A stretch of DNA of 64,000 nucleotides, from NCBI GenBank assembly GCA_036023115.1, contig JAYKKT010000073.1:19019001-19083000 (forward strand), read 5' to 3'. Under the pieces are notes generated by a model, which saw nothing but the letters and a program-made list of their open reading frames with translations, was not told where the DNA came from and made no database searches. The translations under genes and the position numbers were made by a program. This document shows, piece after piece, positions 62,201 through 64,000 of this stretch (position 1 is its first letter; each line of letters opens with the position of its first letter). The DNA comes from Brasenia schreberi (lineage: Eukaryota > Streptophyta > Magnoliopsida > Nymphaeales > Cabombaceae).

Positions 62201-64000
62201 CAGCATTAATTCTATGTGTAACACCTCCATCAATTCTTCCATCACTTTGAAAAATTGACCCTAGGTAATTAAAATTTTCCTTTTGAGAAATGCAATGTGG
62301 GCCAATTTTAATTTCTACGTCCTCTGAAGTAACCAAATGATCAAACTTACATTCCATATATTCTGTCTTTGTTCTACTGAGCCGGAGGCCTTTGCTTTCT
62401 AATGTTTCTCTCCATAGTTCCAATTTTCTATTAACTTTTTTCTTAGAGTCCTCCACTAATACAATGTCATCTGCAAATAACATACATTAAGGTACTTCAT
62501 CTTGAATATGTTTTGTTACTCATCCATCACCATTATAAATAAGTATGGACTTAAAGTTAATCCTTGATGTAACCCAATATTAACTTCAAAGAAGTTCGTC
62601 GTTCCTTCATGAGTCCTCACACATATTTTTGCACCATCATACATGTCTCTTATAAGGTTAATATATGTCAATGGGATACCTCTTTTTTCTAAAGTTCTCC
62701 AAAAAACCTCCCACGGTACCCTATCATAAGCTTTTTCTAGATCAATAAATATCATATGAAGGTCTTTCTTTTTCGCTCTAAAATGTTCCATAAGACGTCT
62801 CAAAAGGTGAATCACTTCAATAGTAGATCTGCCTAGCATGAATCCAAATTGGTTCTCTGTTGTACTTGATACTTATCTTAACCTACGTTCGATAATTCTT
62901 TCCCATAATTTCATAGTATGACTCATTAACTTGATACCTCGATAATTCACACAATTATCTAATACACATATCCCATGCATTGTTGAAAAGTACCTCGGAA
63001 AATGTGCCTAAATTTCCATTCAACGTCATGAAGATCCCTTGCAATAAGCTCCTGGGCAGGTGGCTGCTGACTAAAATCCTGAAAGCAAAGCCAACTACAT
63101 GATAGGGCCAGTAACTCTGCAACCCATCAGATACAGAAACATGTATGAACTCCATACTGGAAGGAGAAGGAGAAAAGGAATAGGTGAAGAACATACCAGT
63201 GGAGGGAAAACCTTTTCAGCAGCACGGCGAGGGACTGAAAATCCGCCATGGGTACTAGTGTCACTGGCTGTCAACGTCTTGCAGAAATAGTTTGTTGGCT
63301 GTTTGTTCAGAATGCCCAGTTCAGCAAGTAAAAATGCATCCTTCTGTTCTTGCTGCAGAAGGATGAAAGGTTTATAAACAATTATTACAATTGTGAATTG
63401 AGACACATGTAAGGAGCAATAAATAATGTGATGAAATCATGAAAGTTTACTGGACTTAGAGGTTGCAAGGTCATCTGTGCATAAACTTCATCCGTTTCTA
63501 CGTCTGCCTGAAATGTCAATCAGCTTTAGTACCGACTTTGGTATAACCAGAAGCCTGTCAAAATAAGACAACTCACATGCATGGTGACATCATGAAGCTG
63601 GCAAATAAGCTGCGGAGGCAGGCTGGGATAATTAGGAATATGGTCTGTCACTTCCTTGTTGGTTGACGCAGCAACCTGAAAGGAAGAGTAGCAAAACAGC
63701 ACCAACACAATAAAGAAATCAAAGTTTACCAAGTAAAAAGATGAAATGCTTATGATAATATCCCAGGGCCCAGGTAAATATAGATGTTTTAAATGTCAAA
63801 AACATAGATAAACAAGAGTAGTCAGACGCAATTAAACATGCACCAGTACTACATAAAAACATGAACGGCAAACAGCGAATATTGTCACCTGCTCACTATG
63901 ACCCTGAGGGAAGTATACGACTCTGCTGCCTATTGCAGGCAAACAGACAAGGGGACCAGCGCATGCATGCCAAAGCTCTGAATTCAAGCATTTCTTCTCA
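55951..64000 (-). CDS. ARF8: Auxin response factor, ARF6/ARF8 class (5' end outside window)
   Basis: Thirteen exons with consistent phases: 64000(+)-63889, 63675-63577, 63507-63451, 63352-63197, 63078-62994, 61479-61389, 61326-61162, 61083-60961, 60772-60697, 58297-58150, 57522-56543, 56469-56279 and 56077-55951. They encode about 800 residues. The B3 DNA-binding domain shows [30 protein letters not shown] and [17 protein letters not shown]. The ARF region has [13 protein letters not shown] and [19 protein letters not shown] Gln-rich middle region (57522-56543; [11 protein letters not shown]) marks the activator clade. The C-terminal PB1 domain ([44 protein letters not shown]) mediates ARF-Aux/IAA contacts. 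A miR167 site in the PB1 exon assigns it to ARF6/8; choosing ARF8 over ARF6 is uncertain. Introns carry an RTE LINE (61480-62993) and a probable solo LTR. Only the first few residues should be missing. Confidence 0.93.
56237..56278. repeat. (AG)n microsatellite starting at the ARF PB1 donor
   Basis: On the gene strand the intron begins gtctctct..., with about 20 CT units starting at intron position 3 after exon TGGGA. The GT donor (56278-56277) is intact, and the next exon begins at 56077. Confidence 0.9.
56330..56350 (-). promoter_or_regulatory. miR167 target site in the ARF PB1 exon
   Basis: The plus strand here reads like mature miR167 (core AAGCTGCCAGC, then TGATCT). 17 of 21 positions agree, with differences at miRNA positions 1, 2, 14 and 21. 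The mRNA strand therefore carries the known ARF6/8 site, coding for RSGWQLV. It implies post-transcriptional control by miR167. Confidence 0.85.
59964..60554 (-). mobile_element. Probable solo LTR of a retrotransposon, in an ARF intron
   Basis: Read on minus it starts TGTTAAC and ends GTTACA (TG...CA ends, short inverted termini). It has a U3-like GC-rich part with two hairpins, a TATA-like ctatttaaatag near 60361-60372 and an AATAAA near 60340. No matching target duplication was seen (aagat against aattt), so the ends or the class could be wrong. No internal retrotransposon coding sequence is present. Confidence 0.45.
60418..60477. repeat. 60-nt near-perfect hairpin
   Basis: Arms 60418-60439 and 60456-60477 are perfect 22-nt reverse complements, containing CCCAACGGCTACACTACTAG in the left arm. 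The 16-nt loop pairs further (TTGGGA/TCCCAA) around a 2-nt centre, leaving a single A/C mismatch. A second 8-bp stem (actggccc/gggccagt) follows at 60483-60502. Confidence 0.95.
61668..62975 (-). mobile_element. RTE-type LINE, 5'-truncated, in an ARF intron
   Basis: The best-preserved family copy here. Read on minus it gives a pre-[23 protein letters not shown], then RT blocks ([30 protein letters not shown]), a [11 protein letters not shown] motif in a shifted frame, and the C-terminal [23 protein letters not shown] region. It ends in the family 3' terminus and a (TTG)6-7 tail at 61668-61687. Frameshifts make it inactive. Its 5' end stops about 18 bp from the ARF exon donor at 62993. Confidence 0.88.

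Overview
The window is nuclear DNA from a flowering plant. All recognisable genes are plant families: a WUSCHEL homeobox gene, a plant C2H2-like zinc-finger protein, a snakin/GASA peptide, a plant-type MTA/SAH nucleosidase, and an ARF6/8-class auxin response factor with a miR167 site. They carry GT-AG introns, and the long intergenic and intronic stretches are full of (AT)n/(CT)n microsatellites, LINE fragments with a (TTG)n tail, and tRNA-derived SINEs. The species cannot be fixed from sequence alone; AT-rich spacers and abundant RTE-type LINEs would suit an early-diverging angiosperm or magnoliid, but that is only a guess.

Layout. 0-6 kb: no gene I can support; one LINE remnant and microsatellites. 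6.1-7.6 kb (-): WUS, two exons. 8-16.4 kb: intergenic, with LINE fragments (one with a perfect 17-bp target duplication) and diverged tandem duplications. 16.5-19 kb (+): three-exon C2H2-like protein. 20.4 kb (+): 91-aa josephin-like-annotated small protein. 24.4-25.2 kb (+): four-exon GASA gene. 27.5-37.4 kb (+): eight-exon 5'-methylthioadenosine/S-adenosylhomocysteine nucleosidase. It has a tandem duplication across the last intron/exon border and an AT instead of GT at one donor. 38.7-about 43.2 kb (-): a plant protein of unknown function with at least 13 coding exons; a TATA box and a candidate leader exon lie near 45.5-45.9 kb. 46-49.4 kb: SINEs and motif-rich tracts. 49.5-53.3 kb (-): frameshifted pseudogene of a C3H17/C3H32-like CCCH zinc-finger protein. 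55.95-64 kb (-): an ARF6/8 gene whose 5' end lies outside the window, with a LINE in one intron and a probable solo LTR in another.

The genes form no operon or pathway cluster; this is an ordinary gene-sparse plant segment. WUS and ARF6/8 are both developmental regulators, but nothing here links them. I found no new multi-gene system. The most unusual local signals are the nucleosidase's duplicated splice acceptor and non-canonical donor, a 60-nt near-perfect hairpin in the probable LTR, and the layered LINE/SINE insertions with readable target duplications.
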